Made by a program: the position numbers and the translations under genes
Notes under the pieces: model-generated
Seen by the model: the letters and a program-made list of their open reading frames with translations, nothing else
What the model was told of the DNA's origin: nothing
Database searches by the model: none
Assembly: GCF_963678975.1 (NCBI RefSeq)
Contig: NC_089281.1
Coordinates: 23,044,765 to 23,108,764, forward strand
DNA: 64,000 nucleotides
Reading direction: 5' to 3'
Source: Dysidea avara
Lineage: Eukaryota > Porifera > Demospongiae > Dictyoceratida > Dysideidae
Part shown: positions 12,399 through 25,900 of the stretch, in pieces
Position numbering within the stretch: the first letter of the stretch is position 1
How the letters are laid out: every line of letters begins with the position of its first letter

Positions 12399-12746
12399 CA
12401 TAAGTCTGTAATTTTAATCTTGACACTAAAACTTTTAAATACCCCAGTGGTGATTTCATAAGATAATCCTCTATAGTGGCATGTGCCAAAAGAGCTGCGA
12501 CAGCCGAGATCTGCCTGAAATTGCCTTTTAAAATGTCAAAAACAATGTAGCTAAAAGAAATTATCATGATCTATTGTGTTTAAAGGTCAAAGGTACAGTA
12601 AAGTGACCACAAGCATACGTAGTTGCGTTGTTAAACCGATATCTGTAAAACAGAGAAGTCACATTAGCTATAGGATTGTTAAACCAACTGTTTAGTTTAC
12701 AGCACACTATATATGGCCATTCAATGAATAGCTGGTGTTCTGTTAC
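11540..12746. other. Upstream region of the collagen/TSP1 gene
   Basis: Presumed promoter and 5' UTR lie next to 11540, but no clear TATA box or initiator was recognised. The region is AT-rich and contains the (TG)n run listed separately. No gene is seen. Confidence 0.4.
12341..12397. repeat. (GT)n microsatellite
   Basis: Uninterrupted GT repeat of 57 bases, preceded by looser GTGTGTAGTGC repeats from about 12288. Confidence 0.95.
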
Positions 12747-12902
12747 TTATTTCATGTGATTCAAGGATACTGGAAACCATAGTCTATTCATAACTTTCCC
12801 CTTCCAATCACATATAGAGTCTGTGTATGCAATTGTTTGTGTTCCACAGAGTATACATCTATTTCCAGTGTAAGGATATGTATTTCCTATATATTCAATA
12901 TC
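12747..12902 (-). CDS. Putative terminal exon of an unknown secreted-type protein
   Basis: On the minus strand an acceptor (CCCATGTCAG) is followed by a 51-residue phase-0 frame ending in TAA. It contains four cysteines (RCILCGTQTIAYTDSICDW) and aromatic residues, as in small extracellular domains. No family is recognised. Its neighbour on the transcript side, 13404-13610, is similar in style. It lies in the part of the duplicated segment whose partner would fall left of the window. It could be a remnant rather than a live exon. Confidence 0.3.
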   Translation of the reverse strand, partial: DIEYIGNTYPYTGNRCILCGTQTIAYTDSICDWKGKVMNRLWFPVSLNHMK

Positions 12903-13403
12903 CTGACATGGGTAATACAACGTGACATACACATATGTCACATTTTATCAATAAAGTTACACAATTAAGGCCACATCTCTTGTTAGTGTGTATAGCTATT
13001 GAGCTTTGCATTATACTAATACCGGCAGAAACAGTACAGTTTCCTTAAATCCAATTGTATATTGTACAATTCTTTAGCTATTGTATAAAAAATACATCTG
13101 ATTTTATATATATATATTTGTAGGTCAAGGGTGTTGGTCTCTGTAAGTTGTCGATATAACATGCAGAGGTTAATTTGAAAACTGGTAGCTAAATATATAA
13201 TTTCATCACATCACATTTTATTTATTTTGACACTACATAACCATCAATTTGAAATGTGTGCCAAGTGTACCACAGATGGTTAAAATGATAATTAAGAAGA
13301 ATTATAAGTATTGAAATTTTGCCACGCATCACATGCAAAATCATTAGTCTTCATATAATATTGACAATTACATGCAACAATTCAAAGGCAAGTGGACAAA
13401 AAG

Positions 13404-13610
13404 CTATGGCATGACAAGAAATTGTGGGTCACTGCTTATAATTACTGTACTCGTTCCTTTGCATACTGCATACTGATATGTGCACACATACACCTGGTCA
13501 TTTAGGTAACCTTTTTGTGACTTTGTAGAGTTATAACAACAATAAACATGTCCATTTGGCATAATATATTGGGACATATTGAAGCCAGTTCTCATGGAAT
13601 TTTTGTACAC
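13404..13610 (-). pseudogene. Exon-like remnant with paired cysteines
   Basis: Minus-strand frame with motifs GHVYCCYNSTKS and VYVCTYQYAVC, resembling part of an Ig-like or Cys-rich extracellular domain. A diverged copy sits at about 80-260 where the frame is interrupted. No good donor follows the block. Family unknown; it may be a leftover of a duplicated gene or the exon upstream of 12747-12902. Confidence 0.25.
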
Positions 13611-13785
13611 AGTAATTATTATTGGTCCTCAACTGTGATGTGCTGCCCTGAGCTCATGGAATAACATTTACATCATGTACAAAGCTGTGACTTCTGTAGT
13701 ACAACGGTTTCTTAATCAGGATGATCAGGACATTGTAATGCTTATTTGTTAGTATGCAGTATATAATGTAATTGTGTTTACACAT

Positions 13786-14040
13786 GCCTACATACACAAA
13801 ACAAAAGGCAAAGTAAAGCCTTCAGCTGCCACTACGCGGTCACACTGCCCAGTGGCCAGCACTGGGGCACCTGTGCACTACTCAGATGCTATGAGTCAGC
13901 GCAGGCATGCCCTCCTGGGGGAGGACTAGTAACCTGCAGGAGGCTATATCATGTCTCACAGGTTAAGGTGTGGGCACCTGAAGTCTCACCTGGACTTTCA
14001 ACTGCTATATGAGACATGGACAGCTGAGCCTACATACACA
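13786..14040 (-). mobile_element. SINE-like insertion with 13-bp target site duplication
   Basis: A 229-bp insert (13799-14027) is flanked by perfect copies of GCCTACATACACA at 13786-13798 and 14028-14040. The insert is clearly richer in G and C than its flanks, with no coding capacity, and its left edge is A-rich (AAACAAAAG). A long target duplication plus an A/T-rich end indicates target-primed insertion, so a SINE in minus orientation. No clear pol III boxes were picked out. Confidence 0.65.
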
Positions 14041-14664
14041 TACCCACCCACACATGAGACGTGATGATTAAGAACTGAATAATTTGCTACTATATATTTC
14101 TCACAATGGGGTTATGTATAATCAACTATAACTTGTAGAACTTGTTATTATTAGATGATCTTGAAAGATTTCTGATGCAACCAAAATTTTAGGTGTTACA
14201 CGCACACAATCCTATCACATTGTGTATTATCATAATTAATTATTATGACTGCAATCTCTGTATATGACAATTGCATCATTTTTCCAAGCTTCAGTACACA
14301 AGCATGAAACACACCTAAAACCTGTTGATTATAATGTGAAAAGCATAATCTAGACAAGGATTCATCCCTGGCCTTAGTACATGCCATGAATTGGAAAAAT
14401 CAGCACAACTAGCTATATGTGCTGGCTGGTATCTGTGAATAATAATACATGTTTTAAGGATATTTGATACAGCTAATTTAACACACTATGAGAAATAATA
14501 TGGTTTGTGTATTAATTGGGAAGTAATGTAATTAGGAACACTATTTAACTATAATTATTACAAAACTATATATCAGTAGGTTTTATACTAGCATACAAAG
14601 CACTATAGTGCTGTTCATATGACTGAGCTAGTGATGTATCCTTTAATGTATACATACTGCATGA

Positions 14665-15302
14665 TATATGTGACCGGATTTCACATAACAAGGCTTCCAC
14701 ACACACAAAATCAAACTTACGTTTTTACCAGAAATGGATTGCTGGCCTAATACACTATCACATTCCACACTGTACTTCCTTCAGGACTGGCAAGTCTGGT
14801 TTCTGTGGCAGCTTTCTTCCGACCCTGTCAAAGCCACGAGTGGGAGATTGGCGCCATTGGATGGCCATGGCTTTGTGATAATGGTGTGTAGTGAGCTGGG
14901 ACTTCACAGAGAGCTCACCAATAGTGTTCTCGGTCAATTTGGAGTGATTTGAGGGCCATGGGGAGCCCAAACTTGGCCTCTGGATTCCAATCGTCTTCTT
15001 ACTCCATTTTATACCCGTATATTAAGACCACCATCCACCCTCACCCTCCCACTCTATTACTATCACCTGTGATATTATTACCCACTCGAGAAAAGCTGCC
15101 CAAAACAGAGCTAATTTTGGGTATCAGAAATGTATACACCCACTCAGTGATAGCTAGTAAATAGATGCATACTTGGTGCAAATTTTGCTTGCACAGCTGT
15201 AGGCACTGGGAAGTTATTACACAATGATTACTTAAAATCGCCATATCTCCTAACGAAGTTTTGTGCGTCGAAGCCGGGTTTTGTCAAATTCAGTCACATA
15301 TA
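14665..15302. mobile_element. DNA element with inverted ends, ~640 bp
   Basis: The left end reads TATATGTGACCGGATTT and the right end, inverted, reads TATATGTGACTGAATTT. The interior has no recognisable transposase; the open frames there look like chance. A similar GTGACCGGAT terminus recurs at 51150-52100 in this window, suggesting one family of non-autonomous elements. Confidence 0.55.
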
Positions 15303-15481
15303 AAGTCAAATATGTGTGGTGTGTTAAATGTGTATTGAGTACAACGTTACTGTTGCACTACATTGTACATGTACACAATATGTACTAATTCATACTTGAT
15401 ATACAAACATGTACACACATATACATATCTTCTTCTGCTTTTTCTGGAGACCATCGTCTCTCTTAAGACCATCATCCCCAG

Positions 15482-15612
15482 CCAGGGGACGCTGAATAAC
15501 CCATTTACAAGCCATTGAATTTAGACTAGTAGAGAGAACTCTCCTAACCAGGGGATGCTGAATAACCCATTTTACAATTTATTGAAATTTAAGCCAGGTG
15601 AGAGGATACTCA
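15482..15612. repeat. Short tandem duplication, ~66-bp period
   Basis: CCAGGGGA(C/T)GCTGAATAACCC occurs at 15482 and 15548, each followed by similar sequence to about CATT(T)TACAA..ATTGAA. The two copies are clearly diverged. Confidence 0.7.
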
Positions 15613-15965
15613 GAAGGCCATAGATAATTGTAGGGACCTGCAGCCGAGTTAGAAACTTGGTCCACCTTATGCAAAGCATGGCGTATGCATGAAGTAAAGC
15701 CCTCTTGTTGCTTTGCAAAGCCAATGCAAGAAAGTCCCTTGACCCTGCATGGTCTTCACCACATGGCAGAGTCAGGGGTGCTGCCATTAGCCACATTACA
15801 TACAAGTGATGTGTTACCAAGGAGGTCAGCAGTGTGGAGACACACACATGCATGTACACAAACACACACACAAAGTCAGCTTTTAAACCAATAGTTCTAT
15901 TTTGCTGCGCACATAAAGGTGGTGCAGATGTTGACATAATGTGACCTCAAAGCAAGGGTGTTCAA

Positions 15966-16200
15966 ATCAGGTAAACCATGCATGGGTGCACACAGTACAA
16001 TTACCCGTGCCACACCATTCACATGAAATGTGATATATAGCCTACACATTTACTATACCTACGTATATATGGTTTCATAACCAATCATGTATGTATGTGT
16101 AAATGTGCTATATATGTGCAATATATGCAAATATGATTTGATTTATTTATTGAATGAAGCCAGTATTGTTGTGTGTACAACACAGCTGTCAACCAGGGTG
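15966..16200. repeat. Copy B block matching 1374-1600
   Basis: The block starting TCAGGTAAACCATGCATG and the block ending near ACACAGCTGT match the region starting at 1372 with small indels. It is part of the long duplicated segment described in the findings. Confidence 0.75.
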
Positions 16201-19200
16201 GTAGCAGCACTTACTAAGTGACATCAGATTATCCACACAAGCAAAAGGATGACACCCATATTGGACAATTATTCCATCAACTTAACCAAGTATCTATATC
16301 TGAAGGAAGCGTGCATGCATACATACGTATATGTAGCTATATACACTGCCATATTTAGTAGATTGAAAAAACCTATACACTAAAATGTGTATTAAATTTC
16401 AAAGCTTTACTTCATCATATAAACTCTATTATGCCTGGTAGGGTTTCTACTAACAAGACTATATGTGTGTATGCATTTGTATGATCTCATCTTGTGAATC
16501 ATTCAGTACACGGTGAAAGTGTATGAAATATCTAAATAGCTATATATACACTGATACTTATTGTAACAGTATACATTGCATGTTGATTAACAGTGTAAAT
16601 GAAACTAGTACTTCAAACAAAAAAAATGTAAGTAAACCACACCACTAAAAATTATACTTGGCCTACAAAACTTTGATCATGCAGTGGGGTAGCATTATAA
16701 TTATGCATTAGTACTAGTAGAAGAAATAATTTCTGGGCTATGTACCTCTTGTATAAGCAGTTGTCTAGACTGCATAGTGTCTGGAGGTCTAAACTTTTCT
16801 ACCTATTTAATGGAAATTTGATGTCAAATTTCTAACTCAAAAAAGGATAATACTTAGATAAATGTAACTGCGTGGAAATTGTAGAAAGCGTATGGCAGTG
16901 ATACGCATGCAGTTTGGATTCAAATTTGCAGACAAGACAAAGTATTTTCATACTGTAAATAGAACTTCTACAACAAACAAATATTGACAACTTTATGTGA
17001 TTAGCACATGGTTTCAGTGTGGCATGGATGCATGAGTATAAAGCCATGTAAGTGAATGAGTCTTTAAAATGTTAGCTACTTAGCTATGTATATGAGCCAT
17101 ATAGTCAGGTATTTAGTGAATTGCAGGCTACAATTTATATGACAAAGCCATGTTTAGGTAACTACAGCTGCAGGGAACAAAAACCAGTTGGCTAACACCA
17201 TACTACATTACATAACAGAGTTCTGTTATTTGCCATTATTGTAGACTAGCTCCTCCTAGAATAATGAAGTGAACTATTTTTACAAGCAGATCGTGTATGA
17301 ATACATTCTCACACTTTGAACACTTGATTTAATGTGTGCAAGCATTAGCCGTGTGCTATACTCATGCATGTTCAATGAAATTCAGATTATTAATGTTAAA
17401 ATTAGACAATTCTAGCATAGGTAAGGTTACTCTCACAACTTTATTCTGAGGCTTGTGAAATATAATATCAATGCCCTGTCAACATGGACAGAGAAGGCAA
17501 ACATCAAGGCTTAAGCTATTTTATAAGGCAGTTTATCATACATCAGGATTAAAATCCTGGATCATTATAATCAAGAAACTTTAGTGCAATCAACTAGATC
17601 TTATCATCATTTACACTTCTCAATACCATTTATAAACACTAGTTCATATAAATTTAGTTATTTCCCAAGAACAATTGATGAATGAAATCACTTACCCCAC
17701 CATTTACTTGAGTTGGAATCAGTCAATTTATTTGTAGTTAATGTAATTGCATGTATGTAAGTAGTTAGCTAATCATGTACATGTGTATTTGATTTTTCTT
17801 GGGGCTGATCCCCCTGGACACATCAGTAATTACTGGCTGTCCAGTATAATAAAAAAACTAAAAATAAACAAAACATAATGTATGTCAGTGTAAATAAACC
17901 ATAATTAGCATCCCTGGTACTGTCTGAAGCCAATAATTAATATTGCTACTGATTGGGGGTAGTATGGGATAGTACAGTGAATTTCAGTGTTCAGGTCAAG
18001 TTTATAGGCTGCATGCATATGCACTTCTTTACCATCGGTTATTCAACTAGTCTAGACAGGAACTGAAACTGTAAAATCCATACAGCTATACAATGTATAC
18101 CTCTATACCTAATCATTCTCCAAATCACATTTCAATTAATCATGTGTGCCAAAAAGTACAGAGAATTGTTGAGTTCCACCATCAACTTTCTCTCTCCATG
18201 TATATAGCTATGTAATTCACAAGATCAGTTATTGTTTCACTTTATACTAAAAGGACAGTCAATTAGCTTCGATCTTGTGAGTATATGATCCTAGTAAAGC
18301 AAACATTTGCACTCTTTAAATAGCAAAACTATAGACTGGGGGGGCTGGCTCAGAATATAAAGATGGGATTCTACAGTATGAGAAGGTATGCTACATATAC
18401 AAGTAATAATAGAGCAAATCATAAACAGGCTGAGGCTAAGGGTAAAGCTGGATGGCTCCAAATGAAAGTGAGTAACACAACGCTATGACAGCTAGCTCCT
18501 TGCCAGCTATATGGTGAAAATGACTGTTGTATTGACATTGTGACCTGAAAGGTTTTCTAATGAATGCATACTGATAGTGAAACATTGTAGTACCATTGCT
18601 TTGACGTGTGAAATGCTACTGTGATCACCTAGCAACACTGCAACCAGAATATCAAAAGACTTGTACTGCATTCAGCATCACTTTGTCCCTCTCTTTGGAG
18701 TCTAAACAACTCCAAAAAATAGTTGATATGAAGCTGGATAACTATCTGGTGTTGGTATACTGCTGCACTAAAAAGTATATGAGTTCATACTAATGCTAAT
18801 AACGAAAGTGTTAATATTATGACCACTTGTTGAAAACAATTGCTGTGAATCAGCAGAAGTCATCTAAAGTATAATCAACAGTGCATCATAATAAGAGACA
18901 TAATTAATAGTGCCAATCAAGCTGTAGTTTCAACATCCTCAATCACTTGCTTTCAATATAGGTACAAAATTTGATTATATAACTTTCTATATTATATAAG
19001 TGCATGATGACCTACACATTTGTATTTGTTTTTACAGTAAACAGTCAGCTACAACTAGGAAGAAGAACCAAAAGTTTCTTTTGTAGTTACTACTTCAATT
19101 ATAGAACATCGACTATGTATAACAGTGTTAGGAACGTGTATAATTATATGAAGTTAAGGATGTGGGAGTATAAATTATCTGCACACATTAATATAACTCT

Positions 19201-20454
19201 TGTAACTAAGCAGTACCATAACATCATGTAAAGATGGACTTTATGCTGACCTAGTCATACACATTATATAATATAGATGTATGCTTAATGTAATATTCCC
19301 TATATTGTCTAGACCTAATCATCATAGTGAAGTCTGACAACAATAAAGGGTTTCCAATTAAAAGTTCCTTTTATAAAACTATTTAAAAGGATAGTGTCAA
19401 CACAGACAATGCTAACTTTAGAATTGTTTAGGGTTTGGTCATCTCTTTACACTTAATGGCCAAAACCCAAAACAAAACACCACATGCCAAACAACGTGTG
19501 ACCAGATAATGGCCTAATACATGTGTACTGGTTATAGATAGTTACATCATTGTCTTTTATGTTATCACATTCATCATACAAAAGATTGAATTTAACTGTA
19601 AATGTTGAAGTTGGAAAATTCAAGGAATGTTTCACTGAACATTGCCGATAATGAAATAATATATAGCTATATGTATATACAAGTCTGGTTTCACAATTGC
19701 GCACTCTTATAATAGTTAGTATAATCACACTGAATAGTGTATAGTTGACATAATTCAGAGACTCATGAGAATTTCTTTGAACATGCATGCTATTATGTGT
19801 GTGTACTTGTGGTCAATGACATATGTCCAAACTCCCTCACATTGTATTAGTACAATGGAGCAAGTACTAAAGGGTGGAGTGCAGCAGCCATAATGTGCCA
19901 TGACAACACACCCATGCTCCTCAACATGGAGGTTGGTATGCAAGCATCAGTTCTTAAAATAGTTATAGCAATATTTAATCCAACTCACCTAGATAACACG
20001 GAAAAACATAATTTATGTGTGTGCATATATACAATAACCAATTCCTCAGGATGGTCTCATGCACATGCATACAAACATTCTAAACTACGTATATGGGATA
20101 CACATTTATTACAAGATATTTATGCAATAATACATGTGCCTAACCATTATTAGTTCTTTCAATGTGCCATTTGCATCCTGATGCAGACAACCAAACCAGG
20201 TCAGCAAAAAGTAGTCACACAAGGTTGGAAAAATTAAATGTAACCATAAACATTGTAACCCAACTACAAATTGCAATTTAATTGTCAAAGGTAATTCAAT
20301 ATTACATATTTAAATACATTTGATCATTGCAATGTAAACTAACTTATTATTCTGGTGCCACACTTTATAAATATAAAGGAGACTATACTTGAAGTGGTGG
20401 CAATATTTAGTCTATATCACTGTACACACACTATATTATATGTACCAGATACAG
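16201..20454. other. 4.2 kb without a recognisable gene
   Basis: AT-rich sequence. The open frames are short, lack splice-site support and show no family motif. No repeats with clear ends were recognised by eye. Confidence 0.5.
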
Positions 20455-20459
20455 CATAT

Positions 20460-20740
20460 GAAATTACCATGAATATTGCCATGAAATACTTATGAAAATT
20501 CTCATGGTTTTCCCATGAGTTTTACTGCACTCATGAAATCTCTGCAGTGCCATGAAATTCTAAGCATTTCATGGCCTATGAAAAATCCATGGTTTGCCAT
20601 GAAATGACTTTCATGGTACATTCCAAGGGCACAATTTAACTTTTTACAGCAAAGTCATATATATATGTGTGTATATATATGTGTGTGTGTGTGTATATAT
20701 ATGTGTATATATATATATGCATTTCATGGCATACTTCCCT
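20460..20740. repeat. CATGAAA/TTTCATG motif cluster with TA/TG microsatellite
   Basis: GCCATGAAAT, its reverse complement ATTTCATGGC and close variants occur about a dozen times in both orientations within 280 bp. A (TA/TG)n run lies at about 20657-20719 and a last ATTTCATGGC at 20721-20730. The inverted copies could fold into several alternative hairpins; this may be the body of a foldback-type element. Confidence 0.65.
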
Positions 20741-20892
20741 GGTGGTGGTACAAGTCATATGAGATCATGTTGTGCAAGCCTGGAGCTATAATTATGTATC
20801 TACATCAAAACAGCACGCTGTGAAAATAGGGTGTGTCCCTAAAAAAAGCCAGAGTGCATGAAAAAAGTTATGAATTAAAAGGAATAGTTGTG

Positions 20893-20962
20893 ATGATGCT
20901 AACACCAATCATTTTTAATGATTGTAGTGTGATCATTGAAAATGATTGGCATTAACATCATT
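20893..20962. repeat. Inverted repeat (hairpin)
   Basis: The arms GATGCTAACACCAATCATTTT and AATGATTGGCATTAACATC are near-complementary around a short centre that itself contains AATGATT/ATCATT. No gene context. Confidence 0.7.
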
Positions 20963-21529
20963 GCAGCCATTTCTTGGCTACCACCAGTAATTTCATAACA
21001 TTTTGTGTGCCTGTCGCCAATAGTCCAGTGGCTGTTTCTCCAATTGCCTTTTCAAACTGATCTACATACCAACTTTCAACTTATTAACATTATCCATAGG
21101 TGTGACAATAAATTGGTATTTATTATACGTGAATAATTGTTAATAAACTCATGACTGTTTAATGTATTTAAGCCAAACTTGCACCAATTCATGGGATAAA
21201 TTTCAAGTCAATCAAATAATGCATTCATATTTCATAGCAGTTTTTGTAAGTATGCTTTAATGAAGAGAAAAGAACCAAAGAAAATGTTCGAGGGTATGTA
21301 TCTCAGAAAGGCCTGATGCGATTATGCTTAAATTTAGGTGTGTGCATGTGCAAGGGATGATTTGGGGGGGGAGGGGGTGTATGGAGGTTGAAGCACTCCC
21401 CTCCAAAATTTTTCTGTGTGCTAGCTAGAAGATTGTAGAAGCTACAGTATACAGATGCAGTTGCATCTAAAGCACACATGGGCAATAAATATGCATTGTA
21501 AATTCAGAAAAGTGTGAACTTCTGATGAC

Positions 21530-21627
21530 ATGGCTCCTGTGGTCGCTTAGTGTGATCATCATACTTCAGAAGTATGAGCATCACACTTTGAAGTATGATC
21601 ATCATACTAAGTGACCGCAGGAGCCAT
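21530..21627. repeat. 98-bp near-perfect palindrome
   Basis: The left arm ATGGCTCCTGTGGTCGCTTA and the right arm TAAGTGACCGCAGGAGCCAT are inverted copies, with ATCATCATACTT/AAGTATGATGAT-type repeats inside. It could form a long hairpin and resembles a foldback MITE. Confidence 0.85.
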
Positions 21628-22297
21628 ACCATCAATCTACAGTGTGGAAAGAGTGAGAAGAGAAGCACTAATCTCTTCTAGGAGAGGATCAAAGGGAGTA
21701 AGACTGCTTAAAAAGCTGCTAAATAGCAAAATACTCTAGCTAGCAAATTAATCATATGTTTTACGGGTTGTTTACCCTCTACTAGTGACCTGGCAGGTCA
21801 AAAAATAAATAAAAAATGTAAATCATTTCAGCTGCAACTGACTGTTTTGTTAGAGTTTATATGACTGCTCTATTAGAGTATGACAGGTGCAAAAGCTGAA
21901 GTCCTTCCGAAATAAGCTCCCCTTTGCTACTACAACCATATTATTTTAAGAAATCACGTGATATTTTGGGTTTGCTAAAACATCAACCCGCCGCATCCGT
22001 GAAAATTTGTCATGGCCTAATAGTCAACTACCCTAATAGAACATCCATCATGAAAATTCTTTAAACTGTAAAGAAAAAGACCAACTCCTAGACCTTGTGA
22101 ACTTCAAGCTTAACCTCAAACATACTGGAGCATTTATGCTGTGCCTTTTGTATCAAAGCTTGTTATAAATTTCACTTAGGTAAAGTGGCTCACAATGCTT
22201 ATTCAATAAAGTTTAGTCTCAAATTTGAAGCTAAATTTGAAAAAAAATTTCCTGTGAGGGCATGCCCCAGATTCCCTAGATAAAGCATGCTCCTAGT

Positions 22298-22812
22298 ATG
22301 TGCACTACTAGCTGTATCAACCAGTTGCCACGTTTTTTAGCCCCCCTTAGATGCTTCCAGCTTAGCACCCCTACTTGGGAAATTCTAGAGGCTACTGAAG
22401 ATAAAGGGCAAATCATTTTGTTTCATAATAGTAGCACTGATCCACATGTGCATGAAAATTGTGCCTTGTTTCTGTCAATAATGCTCTGGCGAAGTGCACT
22501 GACTTCTTGGGCTGCACAGCACACTACCATGTGTCTTAACACCATTCCTTAATGCACATTTTGATCATAATGCTTTACATGTAGAAAGCAATTTTCCAAG
22601 TGTTTTATCAATAATCTAATGATACGCTGTATGCAACCATCAACAGCATGAAGAGACTTCTAAAAAGGGATCAGCACTTCCAGATGATAAGCATTTCATT
22701 CAACACAAAATCACCTTGAGACTTGTAAAAAAAAGCAAGTGAGAGCAAAGAAATGCAGACAGACAAACAGTAATAATATAATGGATTTAGTTTTGTTCAG
22801 TACTGACACCAT
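22298..22812. other. Region without a recognisable gene
   Basis: An 84-codon frame at 22298-22552 has no domain, no splice context and repeat-like surroundings, so it is not called. Confidence 0.4.
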
Positions 22813-22950
22813 ATATTTACTTCATACATGCACACATTATTCCTTTTAAAATTAGCACTGTGTTCTGTTTGGCTTCATTAGTTGTACAAATATAACCAAA
22901 CTGCATGCGTGTTGTCCTTGCTGGAGATCTATGGAGAAGAATCTATAACA
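22813..22950 (-). pseudogene. Broken copy of the exon at 3144-3262
   Basis: The minus strand contains CTCCAGCAAGG and GGTTATATTTGTACAACTAA, matching the exon at 3144-3262 but with an early stop and a frame change relative to it. It marks the right part of duplication copy B. No TSP1 or collagen sequence is seen further right, so only the 3' end of that gene was included or survived. Confidence 0.5.
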
Positions 22951-25900
22951 ATAAGGTCTTGGGTATTTATCCAACTATACATCATGTACATTATGCATGC
23001 TCACATGTACACAACATGGTCAGCAGTGGCTATGTCTCGTTTGAAAATGACTTTTTACTAGAACAACTGCTATGAAAGTGCCTAGCTATGCAAAGCATAA
23101 ATTTTGTGTCTAGAATAATTTGAGTAGAACCTTGTAATTATTGATAGTATGAGACTATGAAGGTACGTAATTTATAACTTAGCAGCCTGTTCTTGGTTAT
23201 GGTGTAGTCAGAGTCGTCCAAATTTTTGAATGCTTATTGATGTTGTTCTAGGATGAATCTGGGAATCCTGCAGGTCTCAATTGCTCAACGTACCAAGTAT
23301 TATATATGAGAAACTCAGTTAATCATTAATTTTTTTCTGAAAGCCTTCCCATCTCTTATACTGGTGATTCTTTATATATATCATCAATATAGTGAATGCA
23401 GCAATAATACCATGATAGCAGTAGTGTATACAAATGAACTTATGTATATGTGCACAGGAAATTTCTAAATTATTTGACCATATGAAGCCTCCCTTATAAA
23501 CCCTGTATATGTATGTTCCTGGAACAATGAAGAAATACAGAGCTTTATTGCTATTGAACTATACATGCATTTGTGTCTACAAATCACTACCCTATACATT
23601 GTCCTGGCAGACAACTTTCCGGAAACTATTGGCCAAAAATATCATTGGTATAATTAACAAAAAGATAAGCCTATTGCTTCACCAGCTTAGGATAAAGACC
23701 CTACACCTGTGTTGTTTAAATACTAGTGCTAACATTTAGTTTCAATGATTGCTGATATATGGCCGATGTAGCTCTGGTCAACTTTCTGTCTTTTTCTTGT
23801 GTCAGGTCTGGAATTCTACAAGGTTATAGTGCAGGTCTCTACAACAACTGGGTTTAAACCTTCTTTGACATTCTTCATGCACTGTATAAGGAATCTTCTT
23901 GTAAGAGGTCTCACTAAGGTAAAATTTCTCTCCTATATACATAAACATACATATATATGACTATTTTTCTTGCATGCCCGTTTGATCAAAAAGAAAATAA
24001 TTATAGACCTAGCTATAGCTATAAAAATTGTTTGGTACAGTGAATGCTTTAAGCAGAAAACAGCTATATGTAACTGACAAAAGTTTTGTGGACGTTTCCC
24101 AATTTATATGAAATATACATGTTGTCTTTGTGTAGCTATGTTGTGTCGCTTTGCTTTTGTATTTGTTTATATACTGATACATGTGTTTCAGTATGTAAAT
24201 GTACATTGTGTATGTGTATATTCTGGGATGGAAGAACATCCCAGGGCCGAATCCAGAGTTTAGACTCTAAACAGACAAATCAAATCATAGAAATCATGCT
24301 AAGGATACATGCTATACAAATGGAATGTTCAGTCATACTTTCATTGGTAATAACAATAGAATAAAACGATACATTTTTGAAGTAAACCTCAACAAAAAGT
24401 ACCCCATAGTGTCACCACATGACCAAGTTTACTACATAACACAATTTCAGGCTATACAAACTTTATTATTACTTTCTCATCCCTGCCTGCATTGCCATTT
24501 TTCTTACCTCATCAAGGATTTTTTGCACCACTGATGGCCATCCAGCACCTTTTAAAGTTGGTACCTTGCTAGAGCAGTCTAAGAAAACTGCATTCTGAGT
24601 CATTTTAGCTAGCTAATTCTCATATCAGTAGTTAATAAAAAATAAAATAAAAATCCACCCTCCCGCACTGGTATTTTGAGTGCAGGAGGATGAGAAACTA
24701 ATAATTAAGTTTATGTAGTCTCATATGCACAGGGGAGGATCCAGAGTTTGACAAGGGGGGGGGGTGCACCATGACCAGGGTAGTGTGTATATGTAGCTAT
24801 AGCTATAAAGCGGGGAGTCAGGGTGAAGCTGTAGATATTTTTCAAGTTTCAGGACTGAAAATTTTGATGTATAGAGTAGTTTTATGCACAAATATCTAAA
24901 TAACCAATCATACTTTCTAAGTAGTCTACATTTGATCAAGAGCTGGATCAGTGACATCATGAGTTCAGCTATGAACCTAAAACCAAACATAGAAGAATAC
25001 CATATACAAAGGACTGAGTGAATTAGGTTACATAGCTATATGGGTTGGTGCTGTAGGTGCAAGTTTTCATACTCAGTGGAGGATTACATGTGGTGACTGT
25101 TCTATTAGAGTATTTGACTGACTTCCCTATTAGAGTGTCTCGATCTTATGTTTTGGTGAGTGATGGGGGGGAGGACACGTGCCTCCCTCTTGATTATGCC
25201 ATTGTTGCATTTCCAATCCATCCTGCATTCTATTACTTATTTGCAGTGTATTGATGTGTATGGTGAAAGAGAGCAGAACATATAGTTCTACTACTGAGTT
25301 GCATGTTATCTCCTGTGCTGTATATAGAAAACAGCAATACAACACTAGTAGCTAAGACACACTTTAATTGTTGCATCACACAACTAAGAGCCTTCTACTA
25401 GAGAGGGAACTGTATATGTACCTGCCTATTTATCTTTATACCATGGCCGGATTAGTGCTGGCTATATGCAACTGATTACTGTGTATCAATAATAGCAAGA
25501 GCGAATAATAAAATATTCACTGTTGATAATAGTAAAAATTATCATGGAACAAAAGTTTGGTGTTTTCACAGCTTTTATATAGCTATGTAAGCTCAATACT
25601 CATCTGTAAAGTCAAAAATTATTTAAAATTGTCAAACACAGCTTATAGCATTTGGTACGGTCTATATAGGACTCCCTGATATAGCTACCTTCTGGAGAAT
25701 AGCTGCTAATATTCTACTAAAAACGAGATACTCTAATAGAACAGTTAAAATAATATTCTAATAGAGCATGCAGTCATAGCACCAATGAAAAAGTTTAACT
25801 TCCTAAGTGGAATCCCCTTGGGGGTGGTCAGACCATCAGATAAACCTTGTCTCAGTAAAAATAATAATCAAATCCACATAGTGGAAACACATTGTAGAAA

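Noticed and set aside
12213-12567. Frames with His-Thr repeats
   Set aside because: Translation of the (GT)n microsatellite.
15572-15937. 121-codon minus-strand frame
   Set aside because: Overlaps a tandem duplication and CA repeat, has no domain and no splice support.
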